Assembly: GCA_009760855.2 (NCBI GenBank)
Contig: WPIO01000220.1
Location: forward strand, 126,001 to 186,000
Direction of reading: 5' to 3'
Length of the DNA stretch: 60,000 bases
Source of the DNA: Cristatella mucedo
Taxonomy: Eukaryota; Bryozoa; Phylactolaemata; Cristatellidae
In this document: positions 22,145-33,550 of the stretch, piece after piece
How positions within the stretch are numbered: position 1 is the first letter of the stretch
How the letters are laid out: every line of letters begins with the position of its first letter
Translations under genes and position numbers: made by a program
Notes under the pieces: model-generated
Told to the model about the DNA's origin: nothing
The model's input: only the letters and a program-made list of their open reading frames with translations
The model's database searches: none

Positions 22145-22640
22145 GTCAAGCTTCGTGCAGGAAAAATGGTGGCATTGAATGAGGTCGGACGCTCGAGCTG
22201 TCAAATTGCTTTTACTAAATCAATACCGGATAGTGCGGTTTCGTACGACGTGATGATGAAGATGACGTTTCGGTGAAGAGTGGGAACCCTGAAATTACTT
22301 CGAAATCTGGCCGTCGCCCAAGCTTACTTTAGGAGTGAAAAGACCATCGTAAAGTTAAAGGCGTTAAAGGGCAGTTTTGCATCGGCACAGGCTCATGCTC
22401 AAAATCTGCAAGCATCATCTGGGAAGCGAGTCACCTACGATACCGTCAGAAGGTAATTAGGCGAGGCCGTTTGGCATTCTCGAGTCGAAACGAGGAAACC
22501 ACGTCTGTATGCGAAGAATACGACGGCAGCTGACAAGGGCAAGGCTAGAATCCACGGGAGTGCTAAAGATAGGGATAGGGCATGTGGAGTGACAAAAGCA
22601 TGTTCAAGTTTTTTTCGAACTGAAAGATAGAATATAAATA
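22145..22640 (+). pseudogene. Tc1-like transposase remnant, N-terminal half
   Basis: Broken + strand frames follow the Tc1 order. The first helix-turn-helix region is near ALNEVGRSSCQIAFTKSI. A linker follows (ETGSVK-like and SGRRPS segments, in another frame). The second DNA-binding domain is FASAQAHAQNLQASSGKRVT then YDTVRR, followed by a basic segment (ETRKPRLYAKNTTAADKGKA). It ends at MWSDKSMFKFFSN, the position of the first catalytic Asp (WSDES in the family). Frameshifts, stops and loss of the C-terminal half make it inactive. It lies inside the LIM gene intron. No terminal inverted repeats were located. Confidence 0.75.
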
Positions 22641-22677
22641 AATATATAATTTGTTTGTTTAGCTTCATAAGAATTTA

Positions 22678-22800
22678 ATCTTCATTCAGGCGTTATACAT
22701 ATGCCCCGGCGCTCGAGCCCACGGCTTCAGTCTACAAGTGCATCCTTACCTTGGTCGAGGCGAACACCTTACCGCTGGGTTAAACCAGCCTGGTGACCTG
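22678..22800 (-). mobile_element. SINE-2 copy, antisense, decayed
   Basis: The tail region (cattcaggcgttatacatat) is followed by a B-box-like gcgctcgagcccacgg and an A-box-like accttaccgctgggttaaac on the reverse strand. Confidence 0.65.
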
Positions 22801-22889
22801 AAGGCCTTACCGGCGGACCTAACGAAGCCTAATCACCCAAATGCCTGCACTAATCAAATGATGTTTGTGGTTAGGCTCAATGCCTTGTA

Positions 22890-23195
22890 TGAACTTAAAA
22901 TTCATTTGAGACCATGCCTTTAGTTCGTATTCTCCCAAAGCTTTGAACTCACTCGCGACCAACGTCGCGAGACCCCCCCTCACATGACAACCTTTAAAAG
23001 GAAGCTAAACTGCACATGTTTTTCACAGCATTTGATGGGTCCTCGTGATTTTTTATTTGTGTCTTATGCGTGCTGTATATGCTACATCTATCCAAATTAT
23101 GCATGCTGACACTGGGCAAGTTAGTTTTATTACGCTCAATTGTTGAAATAAAGCACTTCATTAGCACTTCATTTGACAATCGGTGTTATACATGC
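22890..23195 (+). mobile_element. LINE-A 3' fragment, decayed
   Basis: The AWNSLP-like region (ttctcccaaagctttgaact) is followed by 3' UTR (gggtcctcgtgattttttat, gcatgctgacactgggcaag). The tail is lost. Confidence 0.75.
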
Positions 23196-23805
23196 TCTTG
23201 TAGCATCGGGCTGAGCATACTGCATCGTACATCTGGTATCAAGATGGAAGGAATTTATTTAAAGCTGCTGCTGAACACTGTAGTTCCTGGTGCAAAGAGT
23301 CTTTGCTGAGACTAATTTTATTTTCTTACATGACAAAATGAATCCAAGAATGCATCACAGCCTGCTCACTAGATTTTCCAAAACACGAGTTTGGTTTATA
23401 GCCCATTATGTTAACGGAGTGGTCTAGTCAATATCTACTCATTAATCTCATTAAACACCACTAGGATGAAAGGAATCACATTCGCCGAGCAGTGGTTGAC
23501 TGTAAAACAACTCGTCACTCGTTTTCTCAAGTTTGCAGGATGCTTGATTTACTTTGATACCTGATGTTTGCAAACGCTTAGTTTGCTCTATGCCCGGTGG
23601 CTTAGACAGGTGATTGCTTATCTTAGTAGTCATATTTCATTTAAGCTCGACGATTAAACTGTTGACTAAAACTGTGTTTACATTTTCTGCAGGTTAATTT
23701 TATAGATTGTACATGATTACCAGATTGGGAACTTTTAGGATTAGGTGGCCATTTTAAGTGTCCTCACCTTTACTTTCGCACCCATGCATGCAACAGTCTC
23801 TGCTC

Positions 23806-23807
23806 TC

Positions 23808-23905
<98 letters not shown>

Positions 23906-23906
23906 T
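23806..23906. repeat. (CT)n microsatellite, interrupted
   Basis: About 100 bp of CT on the + strand, ending 105 bp before the LIM exon acceptor. Open frames over it are artefacts of the repeat. Confidence 0.97.
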
Positions 23907-24011
23907 CTGTGTCGCTCTATCCACATTTCCCTCCTATTACTGTCGTCTTGACCACTTCCCTCTCTGTGCAATGGTGTTGCTGCCCTATTAATGGTTTAGA
24001 TCGCTTTGCAG

Positions 24012-24258
24012 AGATGCCGCTCGCGGGGCATCCATTTTACCAGGACGGAAACAAGCCACTGTGCGAGGATTGCTACACGGAATCCCTGGAGAAATGCAGC
24101 ACCTGCCAGCAGCCCATCACTGTTCGGATCCTGCGAACCGAGGGAAAGGCCTACCACGTCGGCTGCTTTATCTGTTTTGTCTGTCATCGCAGACTCGACG
24201 CTGTCCCCTTCACCGTTGACTCGGATAACCAGGTGTACTGCATCGATGATTTCCGCAA
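24012..24258 (+). CDS. Zyxin/LPP-type LIM protein, exon with LIM1 end and LIM2
   Basis: Spliced after ctttgcag in phase 1 (AG completes the codon split from the previous exon). The 247-nt exon ends at 24258 in phase 2 before GTACGC. It encodes MPLAGHPFYQDGNKPLCEDC (the end of LIM1 with its last CX2C). LIM2 follows: CSTC, 17 residues, HVGC, FIC, FVC, HRRLDAVPFTVDSDNQVYCI, then DD, which supplies the final C-X2-D ligand. All eight LIM2 zinc ligands are present. The junction residues [12 protein letters not shown] match the FHKKFAPRCSVC pattern of LPP, which fixes both splice sites. Confidence 0.93.
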
Positions 24259-24411
24259 GTACGCATGCTGGCACAGCTGCTGCTGCTGCAGCATGCATTG
24301 CCTGCCTTTAATCTAGGCTTCACTCGACCCGGTCGTGACTACCTCATCTCCCGTGCAGTGCCACGCCCTCGAATCTTCGAGCTGATCCGAAGCATTTTGA
24401 TTGACTTGCAG
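24259..24411 (+). other. Short 153-bp intron between LIM2 and LIM3 exons
   Basis: GTACGC donor and ttgacttgcag acceptor. It is far shorter than the two ~4-kb introns either side and carries no transposon. Confidence 0.88.
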
Positions 24412-24532
24412 GAAGCATGCACCGACATGCAGTGTTTGCCGGCTGCCGATCTTGCCGGAGCCAGGCCATGAAGACATTGATCGCATCGTCGCTTTGGGTC
24501 GCAATTTCCACATCAGCTGCTTCAAATGCGAG
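24412..24532 (+). CDS. Zyxin/LPP-type LIM protein, exon with first half of LIM3
   Basis: A 121-nt exon, phase 2 to phase 0, ending TTCAAATGCGAG before GTTAGT. It encodes [40 protein letters not shown]. The PILPEPG..RIVAL segment is the signature that places the protein with zyxin/LPP/TRIP6 (PIMPxPGxEETVRIVAL) rather than ajuba. Zinc ligands C, C, H and C of the first finger and the first cysteine of the second are present. Confidence 0.93.
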
Positions 24533-25744
24533 GTTAGTTTGCCTTTGCCTTCCATGCATCAGTATCCAATAGTCAATGGTTAAAAATTGTGATTGGCGTA
24601 TTGCATGCATCCCAGATCAAATTTTGGGTGCGGCTAAAACTGAAAAGTATAGAGAAATAGCAGCGAGTAAATTAAAAGAAGGCTTATCTGTATTACTGCC
24701 TACTGCTATGTCATAATTTTATTGTTGTTGCAAATACCCTGTCTGTCGGGTTCTTGGTCTTTTTAGTTCTAACACTCAAACTATTCCTCCGAACATTTGG
24801 TATTTCTGTTCATTCACGTGACTTGTGGTACCTGATTGAGCAGGCTCATAACTATAGTCTAGGCTCGTGTGATTGGTAACTTTGCCCTCAATGTGAACCT
24901 CTGCTTGACACACTCTGTGGGAACTAAATGTTGTTGACGTGCTGTCGATTCGCTAGACAAAATCATCACGTCGGCCCAACGTTAGCATGTTGCTGTGGTG
25001 CATTTGCCATATTAAAATCCTCTTCACTATATGGTAGTCTGGTCTAGTTGATCAAAGAGTTGCCTAATTTAGGACTACTGCAGCAGAAAATAGCCACCGC
25101 AAGATGACCTTGTGTAGTAAAGAGTAAAAGTCACCACAAACTACAGCGTATTAAAACCTTGGCTACTTCTTACTGCTGCTCGTGCTAGCTGAATTTAAGG
25201 TCTATATGAGTCTATATAAAGTCTATATAAGCATGAGATGCAATGTGACTTTCTTCCAGCAAAGACTTCTAATACTTAGTACTGGTACACGGATGTCGAT
25301 GAAGGCCCCCTGAAAGACGATATTGTTTTCTTGATCAGGCACATTTACGAAGGAACTTCGAACTCCACTACCCAGCCCTGCCCTACTCCTCCTTCTGCGA
25401 TGCAGTGGCCATATGTATGCACGAATCGCTCATTCAATTTGATTTGTGGCATACAGAAAGGATGGCGGGGACGTGTGTCCCCAGAAGCAGGATCAGGGTC
25501 ATGCCTAAATGGGCACCTACTAATTTTGAGTTTGCTGTTATCTCATCTCTACAGAAGACAATGAAGGGCAGCAGGAAAACTCCGAGCTGGAAAATTCAAG
25601 TCGGAAGTTGCAGTGCCTGCCGGGCCTACCAGTTGTGAGCCTTGCACACAGCGCTTGTGACACAGCAGGGTAAATCGTTAGGGCAACCTCCTAGCCGATA
25701 CCTAGACCAGAAGTTGCAAAACTCCAGCCTGTAGGCCAGATACG

Positions 25745-25905
25745 GCTTAGCTGTAAAAAAGCTTAGCCGATTTAACAGCTACAGTTATGTAGCGGCTGTC
25801 ACAACCGTTTGCAATTGGCAATGCAGAATCGACTACTTCAGGATTCGAACCCACATTTTTGGTATTGAAGAGCAAGAACTCTACTCCCTGGGCTATCACA
25901 CCCCA
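25745..25905 (-). mobile_element. SINE-1 copy, antisense
   Basis: On the - strand: A box tgatagcccagggagtaga, B box gggttcgaatcc, the internal gcaattggcaatgcag region, then the gctgttaaatcggctaagc end. Architecture as at 54531-54718. Confidence 0.8.
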
Positions 25906-27474
25906 TTGGTACTCCAGCCCTGCCAAAAGCCACCAAGTTACTTACTGTTAGTTCCGCCCTAATTGCGGTTTTGTTTCCCTTTATTACGGCTGGATGCAGC
26001 TCAAGCTGTAGCCCGTGTTTATTTGTAAAAAGAATATCAGGCGATTGAATAAAATAGAAACGCCTGACAAGAGAGGAATGATAAATGTCTACCCATATAA
26101 TTACTGTAGGCATCGGTTGGGACTGTTAGCTTATTCGTCCGGCCTCGCTCACTCCGTCGTCACAGGAGTGGGCATGATTTCTTCTGGCCTTGTATGGATT
26201 CTCGACCGAAAAAACCTAATAAACCGAAACTTTTGCCTACCCATGTCCTAGCCGGTCGTGGGTTCGGCGCACAGCTGGATAAATCATCAAGGCAATAAAG
26301 GAAGGTAACAGGACACGCCAGAGGAATCCGGCACAGATTCCGACCGTGACGTAGCTGTTGGCTGGAGGCTCCTCAAGTGTCCCCCGCCTAGTGTGGGAGC
26401 CGCTTTCCTGAATTCTTTATTCGTGAGGGCACTCGCTCCAGCCAACCCGTCAATACGTGAACTCTCACACGTAACGAGATTCAAAACTTACTGCTGATTT
26501 CCAATGTGCTTCGGCTAGCAATCAAGTTTTAGAGCCAATTAATAAACAGAGTCAGCACTGCTAAGAGTGTAAAATTACCTTCCCAGGCAAATTATTTGTG
26601 TCGGGTCTCACATATAGTTCTGCTGGCAGCGCTCATTGCCGCTTTCGTAGCTTTCTGCAGCTGCAGCAGAGCAACCTAACCCTTAACCCCACCTGGCGAA
26701 CCGAAGATTTAGGTTCTCGGACTGTTTATAATCTCCCTAGTAGGTATGCTAGTGCGTGCTTGTTATCGCTGGGCTATCATCATTCAAATGCATTTCTAGA
26801 TGCGTTTGTTTTTGCTAAAGTACGTGAAGTTATGATCAAAAAGCTCTATCCACATCGGAACTGAGCCGCAAACGCGATCTGCCCCCAAGAGCTACAGCTA
26901 ATCGCTGTTCCTAAATAGTAATCAAGCATACTATAGCCCACGAAGCCCTTTTTAATGCTTTTCTTTGGAATTCTCGCTCAATCTGAAATAAATCCCTAAT
27001 AATAAGTTACACAATTACTTGGAATAGCCGACTCGCCTCTACCGAGATCTGGCTAAAGTCGCTTACCTAACCAACTATAACCGATGCAACACCACCAGGC
27101 TTCTTCTTCATCAATACCGCTAGATCAATCAAAACGGTGTCGCCATTGGTGCCCATTCCTCCCTCAATTAAAAACAATTTCAGTCCCTTCCCAGCAGTCT
27201 TGTAAGTCCTTTATTTTGAGTTCATCCAAAAACAAGCTCCAACGGTGGCGTTTGTCTATCCCCCACGTACCAAGTCTTCCTTCATCTCAGATTTCTCTTA
27301 TCTCATTTAATTTTGTATGCAAGAAATTGATATTTCCCAATTATTAATGATTTTAGCATTCATTTTGATAACTTCTTTGACGCCTTAAGCATCACATTTC
27401 GAGCACTGACTGACTTATTTTCTTTTTTCGGCTTAAATGATTAAATGAATGACCCTACTCACATCAAAGATTAG

Positions 27475-27585
27475 GGTCACACTCTTGACCAAGTAACCAT
27501 GTTATTCTTGCATTATTCATGTTACCACTGACCATGGAATCATGCCTTACTTTACAACAAACGTAAAGTGCTTAGACAGGATGTA
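27475..27585 (+). mobile_element. LINE-A 3' tail fragment
   Basis: LINE-A 3' UTR signature (ccatgttattcttgcattat, aaacgtaaagtgcttagaca). It is the last ~100 bp only. Confidence 0.6.
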
Positions 27586-27589
27586 TGTT

Positions 27590-28560
27590 AAGTGGAGTAG
27601 AAGGTCCGAAAAGAAAGAGAGAGCTGAAAAAGAACTACGCCTGTCTAGTAAATTAATGGCGAGTTTCTTGAACAAAACCAAGATGAATGATGCTGAACGT
27701 GTAAAAGGTTTAGAGTCAGAAGTAGAAGGCCACTGAAACCAACCAGCTATTTTAAAACGCCGAAAAGATAACTATGAACCGTTTTATGACCAAAACTCTC
27801 CAGAAAATACAGTTCAGACAGATGTTACCATCTATCCAAAAAATGCAGTAACGACTTGGTTAAACAAGACTAGAAACTTGGTGGCATAGGCGCGAATGAT
27901 GAGATTGGAGAATCTTCTGAATCTGTAGGAAAACCCAAAATTAATGTTGTTCTTCCTGTACTATAATTTTATGATGCTGGCTACTTAAAATTTGATTCAA
28001 CAACAAAGCTATCAATGATATCACACGTTCTTAGTAAATAAGCTATCACTCTTAGATCATGTCATTTTCAACACCAAAACAATCTACCACCAGTAAACGG
28101 TGAACGATTGATTGCATCAAAAAGGTTAAATCGTCGAATAGCAAATGGAGAGGAAGGAATCAATCTTGGCTATTAAATCCACAAATTAATAAAGTTGCTT
28201 GCTTTTTTCTATCGTTTATATCGGGGAATGGAAGCTGTCGATCTTCGTTTTGAGTTAACTGATCGATTCAAAAAATTGAAAAACCTAGAAACGCTACGGT
28301 TACATAAAATCAGTTTGAGCCATTGCAAAGCTTTTACGACACGGAAGGAAGCTGAATAGAGGATAATTATAGGTTGTGGAATTGAGGCTTATAAGTTTCT
28401 GTGAACTATAATAGGCTTTTGTAATTATTTTTTCATGTAAAATATCATGATTGCAATCTTATAGGATTAGATATTATTAGATTGTTGCAGAACGTAATAA
28501 TTCTACGCCGTGACTTTGTTTTATGCTAGAATTTAATGTATTTGAAAACTGTTAAATACT
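27590..28560 (+). other. AT-rich block with broken frames, unassigned
   Basis: Base composition is clearly more AT-rich than the surroundings. The first frame (27542-27736) begins in a LINE-A tail and then reads as a Lys/Glu-rich helix-prone peptide (KKERAEKELRLSSKLMASFL). Further fragments such as VDLRFELTDRFKKLKNLETL and PEN/TQ-rich pieces follow in other frames. The composition suggests a decayed transposase or viral-like ORF (hAT-type N-termini have similar Lys/Glu-rich stretches). I cannot name it. Confidence 0.35.
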
Positions 28561-28912
28561 AGAGGGGGTGTCCTCTGTTTACTTGCCCCCTTATGCACAA
28601 TATCTTAGGAATGCCATCGGATAAGCGGCATTGCTGGTCTCGTGTGCAAAACGGCTAGGCGTTTGCATGAGCTGCCCGTCCTGCCCCCTTGCCGGCCTTC
28701 AAAATCAGCAAGGGGGCGTGCTCCTATCAGATCCGCTGAACGGAAGAGGATGCTAAAAGCTGCAAAAATTCTTTGTTATGATGTTTTGTTTCATGTTTCT
28801 CGATCGAGTAGCGTGCAGGTGGGTGGCATTGGAGGGGTCGGTTCGATCATTTGCAGGTTGCAGCTCGTCCGATGACAGTGACCGGGGTTTGAGCTTCGCT
28901 TTATTACTTTAG

Positions 28913-29032
28913 GGTTGTGGCCTGCTGCTTTCGTCGGATGCCGACGGCCCTGGCTGTTACCCGCTGGAAGGTCACGTGCTGTGCGAAAGCTGCAACTCAA
29001 AGGGTGTTGAGAAGACCGCAGGCCGCCGTTAG
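28913..29032 (+). CDS. Zyxin/LPP-type LIM protein, last exon (end of LIM3, stop)
   Basis: Phase 0 exon of 39 codons plus stop TAG (29030-29032). It encodes GCGLLLSSDADGPGCYPLEG, HVLCESCNSKGVEKTAGRR. With the previous exon LIM3 reads C-X2-C, H-X2-C, C-X2-C (CEGC; most family members have CEDC) and C-X2-C (CESC), so all ligands are present. The short basic tail after LIM3 (NSKGVEKTAGRR) is the family's usual position for the C-terminus. The stop lies inside this exon, so the gene ends here. Confidence 0.92.
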   Translation, partial: GCGLLLSSDADGPGCYPLEGHVLCESCNSKGVEKTAGRR

Positions 29033-29700
29033 CAGCAGCCTCCGACCGTGCCGGCCAGCGACTTCTAAGCTGACCGGTCGTGCGTGAAAAGCGAGGAAAA
29101 GAAAGATTTCTGTCTCGCCGGTGCCTCGCGCCGTTCGCGTGCGACTGCTCAAGACCCCTAGCGGTTGAGTTGCTGAGGATTTGCTAGTTAGCAAATATTT
29201 GGCGTGCACATTCATCGTCTTCGTATTGGCTTAGATCTTCCATGTGTTCTGCTTTTGTTTGAAACGATGGCACGTTTTCGGACATTTCTTGGCTGTGGCA
29301 ACCACTTCTATTTTAGCATGCACTTAGGTATGGCCGTTTTGCATTTCTGCCACGAATTCTCTGGACAACACCCTGAAGTCATGTGTACGTGTACAGTCTC
29401 AGAAATATTAGTTGTTGCCCAAGATCAGTCTAGTTTGAGTAGTGTCTGTGAGGGCATGTACTGCTAATGGCTTCGCTTCTGACTGCAACGCCTGACGATT
29501 TGTTGGTGTGCTAAGTTTTCTTTATTGTGCTTGTTTTCTACGTGGTATATGTTTCTGAGTAATGGCTTAACACGATGTAGCCATTGAAAAAATGTACCGG
29601 GAAAAAATGCTCACCCTGCTATTAGCATTGAGCTCGACTGGAGGGCATATTATGTACTATTCACGTCAAAGAATAAAACTGCTCTGCTCTGTAGATCAGT
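29033..29700 (+). other. 3' untranslated region of the LIM gene
   Basis: About 640 bp without recognisable coding potential lie between the stop codon and an AATAAA. The short open frames here are not conserved domains. Confidence 0.6.
29672..29677 (+). terminator. Polyadenylation signal AATAAA of the LIM gene
   Basis: A canonical hexamer 640 bp after the stop, followed 20-50 bp later by GT/T-rich sequence (tccgtgtgctttt), as expected downstream of a cleavage site. Confidence 0.65.
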
Positions 29701-29739
29701 CCGTGTGCTTTTAGCAATAGCAGGAGAGTTGTTCGCCGG

Positions 29740-29860
29740 TGTAAGAGTAAAAATTTGCCTTATTGATCTTATTGCCGGAGCATGGCTCAAACCTAAGTGC
29801 TGTATTGGGAGATTGAGGCGCCCTACTGCTGGGCTAAGATAATTTGCTAAGAGAATCTTC
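29740..29860 (-). mobile_element. tRNA-derived SINE-like fragment
   Basis: On the - strand there is an A-box-like tagcccagcagtagggcg and a B-box-like aggtttgagcc, with no clear SINE-1 body. Probably a diverged SINE. Confidence 0.4.
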
Positions 29861-30094
29861 TGGATTCATCCAAATAAGGTCTGCTATCTGCTAAATCAGG
29901 CCGGTGATATAATGAGATTGCCTGGCCATCGAAGGCTACGGAAATAGTGCATTCTTTTGAGCCACCCTGAGCTGGTACTTTTATGTTAACTTTCTTCTAC
30001 GACTAACTTCGTTACTAACCTACAGAAAGGAGGAACTAAACTAAGGGACAACATCTTAAAGTCTTCTCCTAAAATTCATCTTAAAGTCTTCATA

Positions 30095-30425
30095 AATTCT
30101 TTTAAGGCTTCTTTGCAAGGGGTATGGGCAGGTCGCTAAAAAGTCGTGTACTGTGGCAGTTACCATGTTCACGACAGACAAGCCTATCTGAGCAGCTTTG
30201 CACCAACTGTAGTCCTCCCATTGAACAGGCAAGAAGACATGTGAGTGGTGAATTAGAGAAGTTGAGATAGGAGTTCATGAATGCTTGGACTAACTTGGCT
30301 GTGGTATCCTTATCTAAATAGACCAAAATTTCTACAATAGTAACTAGCTTAGTGTAGGCATACTTTACTGTAGATCTGGTATGGTTATCAAAGTAAAAAG
30401 CCACTTACGAACTCTTTACTCAGAT
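30095..30425 (-). mobile_element. LINE-A internal fragment, antisense
   Basis: On the - strand it encodes the decayed DTTAKLVQAFM, NFSNSPLTCLLAC, LVCREHGNC, FSDLP series, equivalent to the RT C-terminal region at 4.9-5.1 kb. Confidence 0.85.
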
Positions 30426-30494
30426 TGCATGCAAATGGTACAAGAAACATGCTTGCCGAGCTCTTTTTGAGAGTAACAAATTTAAATTTTAACA

Positions 30495-30910
30495 TAATAA
30501 TAATACATTGCGTATAGCTCCCTGAGGGAACTCGTTCTCTTTCTACACACTTGAAACTTGCTGCAAAGGAAGCATGATCAAATGGTTAGTGGTAGCATGC
30601 TCAACGAATAATGAAACAAGCATGGTATGGTTAGAGGTGACACGCACAGGGTCTGCATGCAAGTACGGTTAGTGGCTGCATGCACAGTGTCAGCACGCAT
30701 AGCACTACGTGGTGCATTGCCATCCGGTTTGAGAAAGTTTGCTGTCTTCCAAGTGTGACAGTTGGCAATAAATACTGCAAGTGAGTCAATAGTTGGACAT
30801 GCTGAAAGGCGAGTAGGAATCTATGCGCAGGTTCAGTTTTGTGTTACCTGGATAAAAATGAAAGCTTAGATTGTGCTTGATAATCGATACGCAATCGAGA
30901 AACTCAAAGC
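30495..30910 (-). mobile_element. LINE-A 3' end plus internal fragment, antisense
   Basis: AATAAT tail, antisense hairpin (ctccctgagggaactcgttc), 3' UTR (agcatgctcaacg..acgcacagggtctgcatg), then a jump near 30710 to RT sequence (gataatcgatacgcaatc). An internal deletion removed the middle. Confidence 0.75.
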
Positions 30911-31384
30911 AATCTCTAATGATACTATAATGGTGATTTAGAGTTGTCTCTCCGTGAAGGTTGGACTATCCGACCCCATCGAGGCTGTGGCACTATCATG
31001 TGTTCTAAATCGATAAAAATGTCTAGATATGAAAAAAATTTTCTTTCAGTCTGCTTCTCGTGCTTAGACCGTGAAATACAAAATATATAGCTATAGCTAG
31101 CAACAAGAGCGTCCAAGGAATGGTGGGATACTGTTAAAGCCTCCTCCCACGCATCTGGGACGAAGGGCGAGGGGTGTCGGCAGCCTCAACTTGTTTGAGC
31201 TCTGTTGCGCCCCCTTCGACTCAACGGGACTCCACAAGGTTAGGATACAGGCTGAGCTGACCTTTCCTAAGCTCAACTCGTTTAATTCTCTCAAGGGTTA
31301 TATAAGTTATCATCAGTGCTTATCGACCCACGAGGCAGTCGTGTGTAACTTTAAATGCAAACATAGCGCACTCATTGAAATCAA

Positions 31385-31485
31385 AACATTGAGCCCTAAG
31401 AGAAATAATCTCTTCAGGCGCTTTATATACGCCGCAATGCTCGAGCCTGAGATCTTAGTCGCTCAAGGTGAGCACCTGAATAGTA
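31385..31485 (-). mobile_element. SINE-2 copy, antisense, decayed
   Basis: Tail ccctaagagaaataatctct and gcgctttatatacgccgcaa, then a B-box-like gctcgagcctgagat region. Confidence 0.65.
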
Positions 31486-31989
31486 TGGAAATGTTTTCGC
31501 GTAATTTGGCTTACTCTGCTATGTTTTCATAATTTTTGGTTTCACGGCCTCGTCTTTTCTTCTCTACCGGAGGAAGGTAAGTCTTAACACCAAACAGTAG
31601 GGAACAATTTAAGTCTGTCGACGTATAGATTGAATGAATATAGAATAGAATGCCAAACTTTACCACTGTCAGAATTAACGTGAAGAATGCTAATAATATA
31701 GTACATATAATGGAGGTAAAATTCACTAGTCATTGGATGGATCAGATTTATCAGTTGGTTTGCGATAACATGCACGGTGTCTGCACGTAACAGTGGTACA
31801 GCGATCAAATCGCGAAGGTTAAATGCGGGCCAACAAAATCGCTAATTGATTATCGGCAAATTTGCACCGACAAATGCGTGCAGATGCTTTCGCTATAAAA
31901 ATGTAAACTCTGCTATATTAAATCCAGTTATAATATCAACAAAATCACGAAAAACAAGGAGCAAATGCTACGAGGCAGGCTGTTTTTAG

Positions 31990-32350
31990 CTTTCCACGGG
32001 GTAGCCAGTGAAGATCGATGAAAATGGTGGAATATAAAAATTTTGAAGGTACACTACACACAAGCCTAGCCGCAGATTTTCAAGCAGCTGTACATTTTTT
32101 ATTGCACAGACTCGAATATGTTTTCACATTGAGTTGCAGAAGTCAGGACGGAATGTCACAAGTGCATAAACCAACATGGTTGTCGATGCTTAGCTGAAAG
32201 TAGGCAGATTTGAGAGAGCGACAAACTGATATGGATGTCTAGTGAACGGTCAATTTTGAACTAGACATCCCAAGTTTGAGTGCAGATGCTAGAGAAAGTG
32301 TGATTTCTAGCTTGAAAAGGTCGATTCCAACTTAGGGCAGCATATTTTTG
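31990..32350 (-). mobile_element. LINE-A internal fragment, antisense, strongly decayed
   Basis: Landmarks of the LINE-A RT C-terminus can be traced (agccagtgaagatcgatga, caagcctagccgcagatttt, gtcacaagtgcataaacca), but no frame is left. Confidence 0.65.
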
Positions 32351-33390
32351 GGGAACATTTTACGAGGTAAGAAATCGCTTGATCAGAACTCGTGTTCAAA
32401 ATTTAGGGTGTGAATGACGATCTTTTGGCAATGGGGTGACTAAGAGCATAGCCGGGGCTGTAATGTTCTATTGGTGGCCAAAGTCAATCTTATGACAAAA
32501 AACCATTTGAAAATAATCTGGTTACAGTCAAGATCAAAATCTTTAATAGTTATTGAGTCCTGTTTAAGGCATTGTATGCTGAGAACGCTGAACTCTACAT
32601 TCTGAACTTTTTAACACTAATTATATAAGGTTAGGTAGACGCGGTCTGTTTTTCTTATGGCATTAACTCCATAATAATTTATAAAGCAACATTTGACAGA
32701 AAAAGCGTGCAGCTTTTCATCAAAGGACTTGCACATATTTCGGCCTACCACAAGAGCCTAAAGCAGACAAAGTATACCGTGTTGACAATTGTTATGTCTA
32801 CTTTCTTAAGTCACCGGCCCTATAATTTACCGCCATCGAAAAGCTAAAATTTGGCCCCCAAAGCTACAGACTGTGCAAGCCATTCAGCAATACCCTCACT
32901 CTTAGGAAGCTGTGCATATGAGGCAGCTTTTCACACCGACCGTTGCATTCACGTGGCTGTCATTCAAGTTTCGTAGAGGAAACTGTTCATCAGCTCAACA
33001 GATTTCATCTCACGAAACAAGACAAAAACAAAGTGAAAAGCATTTTTAATTCAGAAGGGTATTCGAAGAAGTGAGAAGCATGCAATTAGCAGCCAGAAAA
33101 AGAGGAAATGATGTCCTGTGGTGCTATTTACAGTGCATTGGCTACTTGCTACTTTAATTGATCAAGCCAAAGAATGGATTGGTATAGAACCATGCTTTCC
33201 TAAAGCTGCAACCGATCCTGCACTTCATGCTGCCTTTTATATTATTTTCTAAATAGAAAAACCTCTAAAAGACTTTTTAAATGGGGAATATTCAAGGGAG
33301 CATCATCGTCGAGTCCACTTCCAAGTGCCGAGTTTAGTGCAGCGACGAGAGAGTATCGATACTGTAGGCAAGATCTGGATGTGTCAAGAA
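32350..33390. other. Unassigned spacer
   Basis: I see no gene. A short stretch near 33002 (atctcacgaaacaaga) weakly resembles antisense LINE-B 3' UTR. Confidence 0.4.
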
Positions 33391-33394
33391 GAGC

Positions 33395-33550
33395 CGCGAT
33401 GGCACACTGGGTAAGGCAGTTGCTTATTACAATCCCATGGCAGGTGATTCTGTACTGCCGCTGCAAGCGGTGGTGAGAGCCATAATGCTATTCTGTCTTT
33501 TTACAAAAGAAGCTGTTAAATTCGCTAGTATTTTTAATATTTTAAATCAA
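33395..33550 (+). mobile_element. SINE-1 copy, decayed
   Basis: A box ggcacactgggtaaggcagt, a lost B box, then the ggtgattctgtactgccgct and gcaagcggtggtgagagcca body, and the gaagctgttaaattcgctag end. Confidence 0.8.

Larger units (their letters stand above)
19841..24011 (+). other. LIM gene intron packed with transposons
   Basis: GTAAGT donor at 19841 and AG acceptor at 24010-24011. It contains SINE-2, LINE-A, LINE-B, a Tc1 remnant and a (CT)n run, listed separately. The spliced reading frame across it is supported by exact residue spacing: LIM1 reads CYSC, then QMPLAGHPFY, the spacing expected for LPP-type LIM1. Confidence 0.8.
24533..28912 (+). other. LIM gene last intron (4.4 kb)
   Basis: GTTAGT donor, ttattactttag acceptor. 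It contains a SINE-1 (25745-25905), a LINE-A tail (27475-27585) and an AT-rich block (27590-28560) with broken frames that I could not assign. The rest shows nothing recognisable. Confidence 0.75.

Noticed and set aside
28642-28875. 77-codon frame just before the last LIM exon as an alternative exon
   Set aside because: It is not in the phase required by the flanking LIM3 exons, and inclusion would break the LIM3 cysteine spacing.
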